64,000 nt of DNA from Bacteroidota bacterium (GTDB lineage Bacteria > Bacteroidota > Ignavibacteria > UBA10030 > UBA8401). The DNA is taken from the NCBI GenBank assembly GCA_027622375.1, contig JAQCAB010000003.1:89139-153138 (forward strand). Reading direction: 5' to 3'. Positions within the stretch are counted from its first letter, which is position 1. The number at the start of each line of letters is the position of its first letter. Positions 1 to 10,661 of this stretch are shown here, piece by piece. The notes beneath the pieces were generated by a model. The model was not told where the DNA came from, made no database searches, and worked only from the letters and a program-made list of their open reading frames with translations. Position numbers and translations under genes: made by a program.

Positions 1-806
1 AAACTTTTATTTGGGGATGGCCATTCGTTAATGGATTTTCGATGAATTATGATGGTTCTAAAATTGTAGTTGGAACTAAATCTTGTGATGTGACTCAGAT
101 TAATACTTCAGATGGAAGAATTGATTGGCATTTTGAAACTGGAAATTTTGATGATGCTATTTATTCACCTGATGGAAAATATATTTCAACTTTTAGTGGA
201 TTTATTTTGAATTCAGCAAATGGAGAAGTAATTGGTAAAACTTCATCTGCAACAACTTTTTTCAGTTCAAATTCCAAAATGGTTTTTAAATTACCGAATC
301 AAATTTTTTATTATTATTTAGCGGGAAATCCACTTGGCAAAACAAATATTTCAGGAATCACATTAGCAAGTGCACCAGGTAGCCAATCGCAATGGGGATA
401 TTTAAGTAGTAATGATAAGTTTGCAATTATCTCAGCTCGTGATATGGGATATAATAATGGACCACCTATTCCTTCTCAAGGAATTTTATTTTATGAAAAT
501 CATATATCTGTTTCTGTAGAAAAGAGAGATGGAAATAATCCTACTAATTTTATTTTAAAACAAAATTTTCCAAATCCATTTAATCCATCAACTACAATTG
601 AGTTTCAGCTTCCACAAAAATGTTTTGTAACATTAAAAATTTATAATTTACTTGGAGATGAAGTTGAAACATTGATAAATGAATTAAAAGCGCCTGGGAA
701 ATTTTCAGTAAAATATTTTCCTAAAAAGATATCAAGTGGAATTTATTTTTACAAATTAACAGCTGGCAATTTTATTTCAACTAAAAAATTTATCTTTATT
801 AAATAA
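1..806 (+). CDS. T9SS type A sorting-domain protein with WD40-like N-terminal part, 5' truncated by window edge
   Basis: Frame stays open from base 3 upstream of the listed ATG at 42; C-terminus FILKQNFPNPFNPSTTIEFQLP...GIYFYKLTAGNFISTKKFIFIK is a T9SS C-terminal domain. Confidence 0.8.
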   Translation, partial: TFIWGWPFVNGFSMNYDGSKIVVGTKSCDVTQINTSDGRIDWHFETGNFDDAIYSPDGKYISTFSGFILNSANGEVIGKTSSATTFFSSNSKMVFKLPNQIFYYYLAGNPLGKTNISGITLASAPGSQSQWGYLSSNDKFAIISARDMGYNNGPPIPSQGILFYENHISVSVEKRDGNNPTNFILKQNFPNPFNPSTTIEFQLPQKCFVTLKIYNLLGDEVETLINELKAPGKFSVKYFPKKISSGIYFYKLTAGNFISTKKFIFIK

Positions 807-814
807 TTTTAAGT

Positions 815-1522
815 TTAAGACATTATTTTTTTTATTACTTCATTACACAAATAAGTGATTGAAATAATTGTTATTAAAGTTGCAAAAATGGATTTTACAA
901 AATTAATTAAGCTAAATTCACGCATTATTTTTATCAACCCAATGTTAAACAAAATCAAAAAATAAAAACTCAAGATTGAGGTTAAACCAAAAAAAATTAT
1001 TTTAGTATTTGTTAAAGCAGAAGTAAAAGTTGTAAAAAAAGATAAACCTTCAATTCCTAAACCAATTGGAATTAAAATAAAAAAATAAATAGCGAACGGA
1101 ACACTCGACCACCCTCCAATTGCGTAACAATTTTTAAGACTCACTTTGCAATTAAAAACTTTTAATAGAAGAAAAATAATGTGAGAATATAAAAATGTAA
1201 AAGGAATAAATATTACAGTAGATATTATTTGAGAAAATAAAATAAGATAAATTAAATTATCAAAATTACTTCCAAATTTATTTATCCAAATCGAGAAATA
1301 TACAATAGACGTTGTAAAAGTATAATATAAAAAAAGTGTGTAGTTTTTATGTTCAGCTCTTAAAATTTTATTAAAAGTTTCAAACGGTGATTCGAGAATA
1401 CTCCAAAATGTTTCAAAAAAATTTAAGTTTGCAATTTTATCTTGCAAAATATTCCCACATTGTAAACATTTATAAACTAAATCATCATTTTCACTTCCGC
1501 AATTACTGCAAACAATTTTCAT
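815..1522 (-). CDS. Zinc-ribbon plus multi-TM (Yip1-like) membrane protein
   Basis: N-terminal CSNCGS...CLQCGN zinc ribbon followed by several hydrophobic segments. Confidence 0.65.
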   Translation of the reverse strand: MKIVCSNCGSENDDLVYKCLQCGNILQDKIANLNFFETFWSILESPFETFNKILRAEHKNYTLFLYYTFTTSIVYFSIWINKFGSNFDNLIYLILFSQIISTVIFIPFTFLYSHIIFLLLKVFNCKVSLKNCYAIGGWSSVPFAIYFFILIPIGLGIEGLSFFTTFTSALTNTKIIFFGLTSILSFYFLILFNIGLIKIMREFSLINFVKSIFATLITIISITYLCNEVIKKIMS

Positions 1523-2046
1523 TCATCACCGGATTTATATTTTACTAAACTTAAAAAATCATAATTTTTTAAGTTTTCAATTCCATTTAAAAACTGTAAT
1601 TCGATAACACAACAAACACCTGCAACTTTTGCGCCAGTTTTTTCAATTAATTTTATTGCGGCCTGTAAAGTTCCACCAGTGGCCAAAACATCATCATGTA
1701 ATAAAACATTATCTCCAGTTTTCAAATCCTCCAAATGAATTTCGATCTTATCAGTTCCGTATTCTAATTCATATTCCTGTATTAAAGTTTTGGATGGCAG
1801 TTTTCCCTTTTTGCGAATCGGAATAAAACCAACTCCAATTTTATTTGCAATTATTGGAGCAAAAATAAATCCACGTGATTCAACTCCAACAACTTTTGTA
1901 ATATTTTTATTTTCACAAAATTTTACAAACTCTGATATTATAAAATTTGTAGCATCAGGATTTTTCCAAATTGGAGATAAATCTTTAAAATTAATTCCCT
2001 TTTTTGGAAAATCAGGTACCGATCGGATGATTTGTTTTAAGTCCAC
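1519..2046 (-). CDS. apt: Adenine phosphoribosyltransferase
   Basis: VPDFPKKGINFKDLSP, VESRGFIFAP, VLLHDDVLATGGTLQAA PRPP motif. Confidence 0.95.
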   Translation of the reverse strand: MDLKQIIRSVPDFPKKGINFKDLSPIWKNPDATNFIISEFVKFCENKNITKVVGVESRGFIFAPIIANKIGVGFIPIRKKGKLPSKTLIQEYELEYGTDKIEIHLEDLKTGDNVLLHDDVLATGGTLQAAIKLIEKTGAKVAGVCCVIELQFLNGIENLKNYDFLSLVKYKSGDE

Positions 2047-2051
2047 TTAGT

Positions 2052-4157
2052 TTACAAATTTAAAAGTAGCTCTTTATATTTTGGAACTGGCCATAAATTG
2101 TTTGGAATTATTGTTTCCAAATTATCAACTGTAATTCTTAATTTTAAACATTGAACTTTTATACTTTCAAAATACTTTCCACGTTTAAAAGTATCTTTTA
2201 TTGAATGAGCTGATTTTAACATTTTTTCAAGATTCTTTATTTCAGTAAAACAATCATCAAGTTTTTTGGATAAATCTTTTATCATAAAATTTAATGATGA
2301 ACTTGAATTATTTTTTAATAATGTTAAAGTTGAAAGTAAATCATTTAAATATTTTATTCCAGCAGGATAAAACATTGTCAGTGACATATCCACTGAAACT
2401 TTTGCTTCGATATCAACATTTTTACAATAATTTTCCATATCAACTTCAAACCTTGATTCAACTTCACGAGGATTAAAAATTTTAAGATTTTCTAAAAGTT
2501 TGATACTCTTTTTTTCAATTAAAGCTTTCAATGCATCAGGAGCAGTTTTTAAATTTGGTAATCCTCTTTTTAAAGCAACTTTTTCCCAAGAGGCAGAATA
2601 ATTATCCCCTTCAAATAAAATTGATTTTGTTTCATTGTAAATTTTTCTCAAAACTCGAACAATTGCTTTATTTAAATCTTTTGATTTTTTTACTTCTGAT
2701 TTTATTTGTGCATTAGTTTCAAGCAACGAATTTGCAATTATACTATTTAAAATTGTAATTGATGTTGATGGTGTCGCGCTTGAACCAACTGCGCGGAATT
2801 CAAATTTATTTCCAGTAAATGCAAATGGTGATGTTCTATTTCTATCGGTACTATCTTTACTAATTTCTGGAATCTTATCAATCCCAAATGAAATCCAAGA
2901 TTGATCTTTTGTTTTTGTAACTTTTCCAGCTCCTAAATCAGATAAAACTTTTGATAAAGTTTCTCCAAGAAAAATCGAAATTATTGCTGGTGGTGCTTCA
3001 TTTGCACCAAGTCGATAATCATTTGAACAAGATGCAACTGATGCTCGTAATAATTTTGAATTATTGTAGACAGCTTTAATTGTTGAAATTAAAAAAACTA
3101 AAAATTGCAAATTTGATTCTGGTGTATTTCCCGGAAATAATAAATTTTCTCCAGTATCAGTCGAGATCGACCAATTTGCATGTTTGCCACTTCCATTAAT
3201 TCCGGCAAAAGGTTTTTCGTGAAGCAGAACAGTTAAATTATGTCTTTTTGCAATGCGTTCCATCAAGTCCATTAAAATTTGATTATGATCGATCGCAATA
3301 TTTACATCTTCATAAATTGGTGCAAACTCAAATTGATTTGGAGCTACTTCATTGTGTCTGGTTTTAAGTGGAATTCCAAGCTTGTAAGATTCTTCTTCAA
3401 TTTCTGACATGAAAGCAAAAGCACGTTCCGGAATATTTGCAAAATATTGATCTTCTAATTGCTGATGCTTTTCAGGCATCTTTCCAAATAAAGTTCTTCC
3501 AGTTTGAATCAAATCTGGTCGTTGTTTATAATAATTTCTATCGATTAAAAAATATTCTTGCTCAACTCCCAATGTTGAGAAAACTTTTTTCGCCGGATGA
3601 TTAAATATTTTTAAAATTTCTAAAGCTGCATTATTTAAAACTTGAATTGATCTCAAGAGGGGTGCTTTTCTATCCAAAGTTTCCCCCGTATAAGAAACAA
3701 AAACTGTAGGGATGCAAAGTGTATTGCCATGTGGATATTCGATTATAAATGCAGGCGATGTTGGATCCCAAATTGTGTAACCTCGTGCTTCAAAAGTTGC
3801 TCTAATTCCACCAGATGGAAAAGATGATGCATCGGGTTCTCCTTGAGTTAATTGTTTTCCAGTAAATTTTTCTATCACTCCACCATTCCCATCATAATCT
3901 ATAAATGAATCATGTTTTTCTGCAGTGTAACCAGTCATTGGTTGAAACCAATGTGTATAATGTGTGCAACCTTTTGAGACAGCCCATTTTCGCAAAGCAA
4001 TTGCAACTGCATCCGAAGTTTCTGGTAAAATTTTTTCACCTTGGTTTATTGCATTTTGCAAATTTGAATGAATTTTTTTGGGCGTGTTCTTTAATAATTT
4101 TTTAATATCAAAGGTATTTTCTCCAAAGTAACTTGAAACTGGTTTATTATTTTTCAT
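2052..4157 (-). CDS. glnN: Glutamine synthetase type III
   Basis: 701 aa; THWFQPMTG, FPSGGIRATFEARGYTIWDPTSPAF, GSGKHANWS motifs typical of GSIII. Confidence 0.95.
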   Translation of the reverse strand: MKNNKPVSSYFGENTFDIKKLLKNTPKKIHSNLQNAINQGEKILPETSDAVAIALRKWAVSKGCTHYTHWFQPMTGYTAEKHDSFIDYDGNGGVIEKFTGKQLTQGEPDASSFPSGGIRATFEARGYTIWDPTSPAFIIEYPHGNTLCIPTVFVSYTGETLDRKAPLLRSIQVLNNAALEILKIFNHPAKKVFSTLGVEQEYFLIDRNYYKQRPDLIQTGRTLFGKMPEKHQQLEDQYFANIPERAFAFMSEIEEESYKLGIPLKTRHNEVAPNQFEFAPIYEDVNIAIDHNQILMDLMERIAKRHNLTVLLHEKPFAGINGSGKHANWSISTDTGENLLFPGNTPESNLQFLVFLISTIKAVYNNSKLLRASVASCSNDYRLGANEAPPAIISIFLGETLSKVLSDLGAGKVTKTKDQSWISFGIDKIPEISKDSTDRNRTSPFAFTGNKFEFRAVGSSATPSTSITILNSIIANSLLETNAQIKSEVKKSKDLNKAIVRVLRKIYNETKSILFEGDNYSASWEKVALKRGLPNLKTAPDALKALIEKKSIKLLENLKIFNPREVESRFEVDMENYCKNVDIEAKVSVDMSLTMFYPAGIKYLNDLLSTLTLLKNNSSSSLNFMIKDLSKKLDDCFTEIKNLEKMLKSAHSIKDTFKRGKYFESIKVQCLKLRITVDNLETIIPNNLWPVPKYKELLLNL

Positions 4158-4169
4158 TTTTAATCTCTT

Positions 4170-4634
4170 TTATTTTTTATAAAGTTTAATTTTTGATGTT
4201 TCTTTTGGTGATGATAAAACTAAATGTGTTTTTGTGTGAACAATACCTGACCAAGCTTGAATTTTTGATAATAATTTTTCTAAGGTTGAAGTATTTTCGG
4301 TTCTAACTTTTAATAGATGACTTCCATCTCCAGTAATCGCATGAATTTCTTGAACTTCATCCAAATTATTTGCGTGATCAATAAATGTTTGAAAATGTTT
4401 AGATGAATCTACAGTAACAAAAATAAAAGCAGTAATGTCAAATCCAAGTTTTATTGAATTTAATTTTGCTACATATTCTACTATAAAACCATTTTCCTCC
4501 AGCTTCCTCAATCTTTCACTAACGGATGGAATTGATAAGTGAACAATTTCTGCTAATTCATTTCGTCGAGTTCTCCCTTTTCCCTGTAAAACATTTAATA
4601 TTTTTAAATCAATTTCGTCAATTTGAATTGTCAT
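4170..4634 (-). CDS. Lrp/AsnC family transcriptional regulator
   Basis: HTH LKILNVLQGKGRTRRNELAEIVHLSIPSVSERLRKLEENGFI plus RAM-like ligand domain. Confidence 0.93.
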   Translation of the reverse strand: MTIQIDEIDLKILNVLQGKGRTRRNELAEIVHLSIPSVSERLRKLEENGFIVEYVAKLNSIKLGFDITAFIFVTVDSSKHFQTFIDHANNLDEVQEIHAITGDGSHLLKVRTENTSTLEKLLSKIQAWSGIVHTKTHLVLSSPKETSKIKLYKK

Positions 4635-4639
4635 CTTTA

Positions 4640-4694
4640 TTTAACTTAAATAAATTAGGTTATTCTATCGTTTAACCTAAAATAGTAAGTTAAA
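4640..4694. promoter_or_regulatory. Nested dyad, candidate Lrp-family operator upstream of the lrp-like gene
   Basis: TTTAACTTA(4640-4648)...TTAGGTTA(4655-4662)...TAACCTAA(4673-4680)...TAAGTTAAA(4686-4694), near-common centre at ~4667. Confidence 0.45.
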
Positions 4695-4727
4695 TGCCCC
4701 TTGTCAATAGATTAAGTTTTTAATTTT

Positions 4728-6359
4728 TTAAAACGCAGCTACTTCATCATATAAACCAAATGGCAACTTTAAGCAATTACATATTTCTCCGAGAGTTGCA
4801 TTTGACCTTGCTGCATTAATTAATTTTGGCATTAAATTTAAGCCATCAGTTGCAGCATTTTGCAATTCAAGTAATGAACTATCAACAGCTAATTGATTCC
4901 GAGATTGCCGTAATGCTGCTAAATTTTTTATTTGCATTTTTTCTACTTCTGGTGAAATCAATAAAATTGGAATTTCTAATTTCTCATCTTCTTGAATGTA
5001 TTGATTTACACCTACAATAATTTTTTCTTTTTTATCAACTTCATTTTGATATCTGTAAGCAGATTTTGCAATTTCTTTTTGAAAATATCCTTGTTCAATT
5101 GCTGAAATAACTCCACCAAGTGATTCAATTTTTTCAAAATATTGTTCAGCTTCTTTCTCAATTCTATCAGTTTGAGCTTCAACAAAATAACTTCCACCAA
5201 GTGGATCTGCGGTCATTGCTACTCCAGTTTCGTAAGCAATTATTTGTTGTGTTCTGAGTGCAATCTTTGCAGCTTTATCAGATGGCAATGCTAAAGTTTC
5301 ATCCATCGAGTTTGTATGTAACGACTGAGTTCCACCTAGAACACCAGCGAGAGCTTGAATAGCTGTTCTAACAATATTATTTTCGGGTTGTTGAGCAGTT
5401 AATGAACAACCTGCAGTTTGTGTATGAAATCTCAACATCCAAGATTTAGGATTTTTAGCACCATATTTATTTTTCATTCGCTTTGCATAAATTCTTCGAG
5501 CTGCACGGAACTTTGCAATTTCTTCAAAAAAATCTAAATGAGAATTAAAAAAGAAACTTAATCTTGGCGCAAATTTATCAATATCCATTCCCTTTTCAAT
5601 TGCAGCTTCGATATATGCAAATCCATCTGCCAAAGTAAAAGCAAGTTCTTGTGCTGCCGTTGAACCAGCTTCGCGAATATGATATCCACTAATTGAAATT
5701 GGATTAAACTCAGGCATTTCATTTTTACAAAATTCAAACATATCAGTAATAATTCGCATTGAAGGTCTTGGTGGATAAATCCATTCTTTTTGTGCGATGT
5801 ATTCTTTTAAAATATCATTTTGGATTGTTCCCCTTAATTTTGAAATATCAACCCCTTGATTTTGCGCAGTAACAATATAATAGGCAAAAATCATTGCAGC
5901 CGGTGCATTTATCGTCATTGAAGTTGAAACTTGATCCAATTTAATTCCGGAAAATAATTTTTCCATATCAGCTAACGAACTAACAGAGACTCCGCAAATT
6001 CCAACTTCACCTTCAGACAATCGATCATCCGCATCACAACCCATTAATGTTGGTAAATCAAATGCGGTTGATAATCCTGTTTGACCATGCTCTAATAATA
6101 ATTTAAATCTTTTATTTGTGTCTTCTGGAGAACCAAATCCAGCAAATTGCCTCATTGTCCAAAGTTTTCCCCGATACATTGTGGGATGAATTCCACGAGT
6201 ATATGGAAATTCTCCCGGATGGCCGATATCATGTAAATAATTTATTTCATTTACATCTTCGCTTGTATAAAGCGGATCAATTTCAACTCCACTTATATTT
6301 GTAAATTTAAGTTGGTTAGAATTAATTTTATTTTTTTCGGACCACTCTTTTTTATTCAT
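4728..6359 (-). CDS. Methylmalonyl-CoA mutase large subunit (no B12-binding domain)
   Basis: 543 aa; [65 protein letters not shown]; ends without a DxHxxG B12 domain. Confidence 0.92.
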   Translation of the reverse strand: MNKKEWSEKNKINSNQLKFTNISGVEIDPLYTSEDVNEINYLHDIGHPGEFPYTRGIHPTMYRGKLWTMRQFAGFGSPEDTNKRFKLLLEHGQTGLSTAFDLPTLMGCDADDRLSEGEVGICGVSVSSLADMEKLFSGIKLDQVSTSMTINAPAAMIFAYYIVTAQNQGVDISKLRGTIQNDILKEYIAQKEWIYPPRPSMRIITDMFEFCKNEMPEFNPISISGYHIREAGSTAAQELAFTLADGFAYIEAAIEKGMDIDKFAPRLSFFFNSHLDFFEEIAKFRAARRIYAKRMKNKYGAKNPKSWMLRFHTQTAGCSLTAQQPENNIVRTAIQALAGVLGGTQSLHTNSMDETLALPSDKAAKIALRTQQIIAYETGVAMTADPLGGSYFVEAQTDRIEKEAEQYFEKIESLGGVISAIEQGYFQKEIAKSAYRYQNEVDKKEKIIVGVNQYIQEDEKLEIPILLISPEVEKMQIKNLAALRQSRNQLAVDSSLLELQNAATDGLNLMPKLINAARSNATLGEICNCLKLPFGLYDEVAAF

Positions 6360-6363
6360 TTTA

Positions 6364-8157
6364 TTAAGTTCTAAAAAATCTTTTATCCAATTCTTGAATT
6401 GAAATTTTAATCATAACGGGTCTTCCATGAGGACAAACATAAGGAATTTTTGTTGCGAAAAGTTGGTCAATTAAAACTCGCATTTCGTTTTCAGTCAACG
6501 AGTCTCCCGCTTTTATTGCTGATTTACATGCAAAAGATTTTGCAATATTATCTCTCGCATTCAACTTTATTTGATTCTGATTTTGTTTGTATTCAGTTAA
6601 AATTTCTTGAATAATTGTAGATTCTTTTCCCGGTTTTACATCAGTTGGAACGCCATCAATTGCAAAAGTATTTTTACCAAATTCTTTAATTTCAAAACCA
6701 AGTTGAAGTAAAAAAGGAAGTAACTCATTTAGTAACTGATAATCATTTGGTGCTAAATGTAAAAGTTGTGTAAAAAGTAATTGTTGTGTTGTCGGCAATT
6801 GATTCTCAAAATTTTGCAATGCTTTTTCATATAAAATTCTTTCATGCGCAACATGCTGATCAATTATCATAATCCCTGTTTTAATTTGCGCTAAAATATA
6901 TTTGTTGTGAATTTGCCAGATGGACATTCCCTCTTCAATTTTATCTTTCTTTTTTTCGTGCTCAAACTGATTAATATTATTTTGTGTTACATCAATTGGA
7001 ATATTATTTAAAGATTCAAAGTTCTTTGGAAATTGAAAATTAGGAATAGTTGACACAATTATTGATTCAGCAATTTTTGCTGAATCAATTCCCTTTGAAT
7101 TTTGGAAAGAGTTATCCGAAAAATTATTTCCATATAAAATTTTTGTTTGTTCTAAAATTACAGGATTTAAATGTTGAGCAATTGCTTTTCGCACAACAGT
7201 TAAAACAAATTTGTAAACAAGTGATTCATCAACAAATTTTACTTCCAATTTTGAAGGATGAACATTAACATCCACTTTTGAAGGATTTATTTGCAAGTGC
7301 AAAAGTACGAATGGGAAATTTCCTTTTATGACTAAATTTTCATAGCCAGCAAAAACCGCATGATTTATTGCCCGGTTAATTATAAATCGATTATTTAAAA
7401 ATAAATATTGAGTTGATTTAGTTTTTTTGCTGAATTCTGGTTTTCCAATAAATCCATTTATGGATAATATTTCAGTTTCTTCTTTAAAGGGAATTAATGT
7501 TTCTAAGAAATTTTCTCCAAATAAATTTGCAATTCTTTCGGTTTGAGTGTTTAAAGAGAAATTCATTAATTCTTCATCATCACTTATAAATTGAAAAGCA
7601 ACTTTTGGATTTGAAAGTGCAAATCTTTCAACTACATCATAAATATGTTTAAACTCAGTTGAATTAGATTTAAAAAATTCTCTTCGTGCTGGGGTATTAT
7701 AAAATAAATTTTTAACTGTAATTGAAGTTCCTTCAGAAAATGAAATCTTACTTTCCTCTAATACTTCTCCACCATTTATAATTAATTTAGTTCCGATTTC
7801 ATCAGCAGAATATTTTGTTTTTATTTCCACTTGCGAAACTGAAGCAATTGATGCTAATGCTTCTCCTCTAAAACCAAAAGTTGTAATTTTTGTTAAGTCT
7901 TCAAGATTTTCAATTTTACTTGTGGCATGACTTGCAAATGCAGTTAAGACTTCATTTTTCGGGATTCCACTTCCATTATCATTTACTTGAATAAATTCTT
8001 TTCCAGCTTGTTTAATTATAATTGAAATTTTTGTCGCGCCACCATCAAGAGAATTCTCAATTAATTCTTTTACCACAGCATCAGGTCGCTGGATAACTTC
8101 TCCGGCTGCAATTTTTAGAACTAATGATTCAGGTAAAATTCGAATTACTTTATGCAT
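6364..8157 (-). CDS. mutL: DNA mismatch repair protein MutL
   Basis: [38 protein letters not shown]-terminal CPHGRP. Confidence 0.97.
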   Translation of the reverse strand: MHKVIRILPESLVLKIAAGEVIQRPDAVVKELIENSLDGGATKISIIIKQAGKEFIQVNDNGSGIPKNEVLTAFASHATSKIENLEDLTKITTFGFRGEALASIASVSQVEIKTKYSADEIGTKLIINGGEVLEESKISFSEGTSITVKNLFYNTPARREFFKSNSTEFKHIYDVVERFALSNPKVAFQFISDDEELMNFSLNTQTERIANLFGENFLETLIPFKEETEILSINGFIGKPEFSKKTKSTQYLFLNNRFIINRAINHAVFAGYENLVIKGNFPFVLLHLQINPSKVDVNVHPSKLEVKFVDESLVYKFVLTVVRKAIAQHLNPVILEQTKILYGNNFSDNSFQNSKGIDSAKIAESIIVSTIPNFQFPKNFESLNNIPIDVTQNNINQFEHEKKKDKIEEGMSIWQIHNKYILAQIKTGIMIIDQHVAHERILYEKALQNFENQLPTTQQLLFTQLLHLAPNDYQLLNELLPFLLQLGFEIKEFGKNTFAIDGVPTDVKPGKESTIIQEILTEYKQNQNQIKLNARDNIAKSFACKSAIKAGDSLTENEMRVLIDQLFATKIPYVCPHGRPVMIKISIQELDKRFFRT

Positions 8158-8159
8158 TT

Positions 8160-9200
8160 TTATAAATAAGTAGTAGCAAAATATTTTTCGTTTGGTTCGA
8201 CACCAAGTCCCGGAAAATCCGAAATAGTTAAATTACCATGCTCATTTTTAATTCCGCTAAATGGATCGTTAGTAATTAAAACATTACCATCTAAATCAGC
8301 ATAATTTAACATTGGCAAAAGTTGCGCGCCGGCAGAAATTGCAACAGAGCTCTCAATCATACAACCCATCATAATTTTTAGATTCAATGCTTGACTAGTG
8401 TGAATCATTCGCATTGCTTCACGAATTCCGGTGCACTTCATTAATTTTATATTTATCCCATCAAACGCATTTGCAATTTTAGGAATATCAATAAGAGTTT
8501 TAACATTCTCGTCTGCAATTAAAGGCAAATTAACTTTTTCGCGTAACCACTTGGTATCATCAATTTGATTTTCTGGCATCGGTTGTTCAACAAATATTAT
8601 ATTTTGATCTTCTAAAAATTTAATTTGTTCAAGAGCATAATTTTTATCTTGCCATGCTTCATTTGCATCAACACAAAATGGTTTATCTGTAATTTTGCGA
8701 ATTGTTTTAATTAATTTTTTATCATCAGCAGTCCCTAATTTTATTTTTAAAAGTGGATACTCTTCAGCTTCATTAATTTTTTGAACTAACATTTCTTCAC
8801 TATCAATACCAATTGTAAAAGATGATGTTACAAGAATTGATCTATCAAATCCAAAATAATTACTAATTGGAATTTTTAATTTTTTTCCAATCCAATCATG
8901 AATTGCCAAATCGATTCCACATTTTGCTGATGAATTTCCTGAATCAATATTATTTACATAATTTAAAATTAAATCAACTTCAAATGGCGAATCGAATTTT
9001 GATACATTTATTTTTTTCAAAAAATTTATAACTGTATTTTCGTTTTCATCATAACGCATGGAAGGAGCCGCTTCTCCATAACCAACAATTCCATCATGGT
9101 GCAATTCAACAATAATAATTGGAGCAATTGATTCTTCTCCGCGAGAAATTCTAAAAACATGTCGCAATTTTAAATTGTAAAGTTTTAATTTCAATTCCAT
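8160..9200 (-). CDS. Dipeptide epimerase (L-Ala-D/L-Glu epimerase type, enolase superfamily)
   Basis: KIKLG, CVDANEAW, FVEQP, IADEN, INIKLMKCTGI catalytic motifs. Confidence 0.88.
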   Translation of the reverse strand: MELKLKLYNLKLRHVFRISRGEESIAPIIIVELHHDGIVGYGEAAPSMRYDENENTVINFLKKINVSKFDSPFEVDLILNYVNNIDSGNSSAKCGIDLAIHDWIGKKLKIPISNYFGFDRSILVTSSFTIGIDSEEMLVQKINEAEEYPLLKIKLGTADDKKLIKTIRKITDKPFCVDANEAWQDKNYALEQIKFLEDQNIIFVEQPMPENQIDDTKWLREKVNLPLIADENVKTLIDIPKIANAFDGINIKLMKCTGIREAMRMIHTSQALNLKIMMGCMIESSVAISAGAQLLPMLNYADLDGNVLITNDPFSGIKNEHGNLTISDFPGLGVEPNEKYFATTYL

Positions 9201-10120
9201 TATTTAACTTCCTCAAGTTGATTAAAAATTGCATTTGTATATGCGGTTGCATCAAATTCTTGTAAATCATCAATTGATTCACCAACACCAATAAATTTAA
9301 TTGGGATTTTTAATTGTTGAACAATATTGACAACAATTCCTCCTTTTGCAGTTCCATCTAATTTTGTAATAATTATTCCTGTCAATCCCAAATATTTTGA
9401 AAATACTTTTGCTTGCTCAATCCCATTTTGACCAGTTGATGCATCAATAACCAAATAAATTTCATGCGGTGCATCCGATATTATTTTTTTTATAACTCTT
9501 CCAATTTTTGAAAGTTCATCCATTAAATTATTTTTTGTGTGTAGTCTTCCTGCAGTATCAATTAAAGCAATGTCATAATTTTTTGCAATTGCAGATTGGA
9601 CAGTATCATATGCAACTGCACCAGGATCCGCACCTTGTTTTTGTTGAACAATGTCAATTCCAAGTCGCGAGGTCCAAATATTTAATTGTTCATTTGCAGC
9701 CACTCTAAAAGTATCTGCTGCGCCAATAATAACTTTTAAATTTTCTTTTTTATAAATATTTGCAAGTTTTGCGATAGTTGTAGTTTTGCCAACTCCATTT
9801 ACGCCAATCAGTAAAATTACTTTCGGTTTTAGAGTTGCTGTACTTTTAGATTCAAATTGATTTAGAGTTTTGATAATTTCATTTTGCAGAACTTCTTGTA
9901 GTGTATTTTCGGTTTCAGTTTTTTTAAAATTATTTTTTAATTCTGAAATTAATTGTTTCGTGAAATCATATCCGAAATCAGAAAGAATTAGTATTTCTTC
10001 AATTTCTTTTAGTTCAGATTCATTTAATTCACGACCTAAAAAGGATATCTGAGAAAGTTTTTCCTTTAAAAAGTTTCTGGTTTTGTTAAATCCTTCACGA
10101 ATTTTTGAAATTGAAAACAT
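9200..10120 (-). CDS. ftsY: Signal recognition particle receptor FtsY
   Basis: GVNGVGKTTTIAKLA, DTAGRLHTKNNLMDEL, TKLDGTAKGG. Confidence 0.96.
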   Translation of the reverse strand: MFSISKIREGFNKTRNFLKEKLSQISFLGRELNESELKEIEEILILSDFGYDFTKQLISELKNNFKKTETENTLQEVLQNEIIKTLNQFESKSTATLKPKVILLIGVNGVGKTTTIAKLANIYKKENLKVIIGAADTFRVAANEQLNIWTSRLGIDIVQQKQGADPGAVAYDTVQSAIAKNYDIALIDTAGRLHTKNNLMDELSKIGRVIKKIISDAPHEIYLVIDASTGQNGIEQAKVFSKYLGLTGIIITKLDGTAKGGIVVNIVQQLKIPIKFIGVGESIDDLQEFDATAYTNAIFNQLEEVK

Positions 10121-10122
10121 AT

Positions 10123-10656
10123 TTATACTTTTTCTTCTACAATTAATTTAAACTCTTGCCAATATAAATAGACTGAATAGAATGAATAAATAGTTGCAAT
10201 TAAAATTATTATTTCTTTTAAAATATAAATTTGAGAATAATTTAAAAGTGCCAAGGATAATGCAACTGAAATAAAGAAAATTGTAATTTTCCCTGTAGTA
10301 TTTGACTTGATTACTTTATTGTATTTTTGTTTTAAATAAATTGCAGCACTCAAAATTAATATATCTCTTCCCAAAACTACTACAAAAAACCACGTTGCTA
10401 TATTATTCCAAAGCCAAAGTATAATTATAAAAATTGTTATTGCAATTTTATCTACTAGAGGATCAATAATTATACCAATCTCGCTTGATAAATTATATTT
10501 ACGCGCAATGTAGCCATCAAATCTGTCAGTCAATCCAGCGATTACCACAATTGAAAAAGCAAACCACCTTTGATATTGTAAATCATTATTCATCATAACC
10601 ATGAAAAAAGGAATTACAAGCAGCAACCTAAAAATACTTAAAATATTTGGCAGCAT
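10123..10656 (-). CDS. pgsA: CDP-diacylglycerol-glycerol-3-phosphate 3-phosphatidyltransferase
   Basis: CDP-alcohol phosphatidyltransferase motif LTDRFDGYIARKYN...DPLVDK; TM segments. Confidence 0.88.
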   Translation of the reverse strand: MLPNILSIFRLLLVIPFFMVMMNNDLQYQRWFAFSIVVIAGLTDRFDGYIARKYNLSSEIGIIIDPLVDKIAITIFIIILWLWNNIATWFFVVVLGRDILILSAAIYLKQKYNKVIKSNTTGKITIFFISVALSLALLNYSQIYILKEIIILIATIYSFYSVYLYWQEFKLIVEEKV

Positions 10657-10661
10657 TTATT

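Noticed and set aside
5012-5200. 62-aa Lys/Leu-rich minus-strand ORF
   Set aside because: Alternative frame inside the methylmalonyl-CoA mutase gene.
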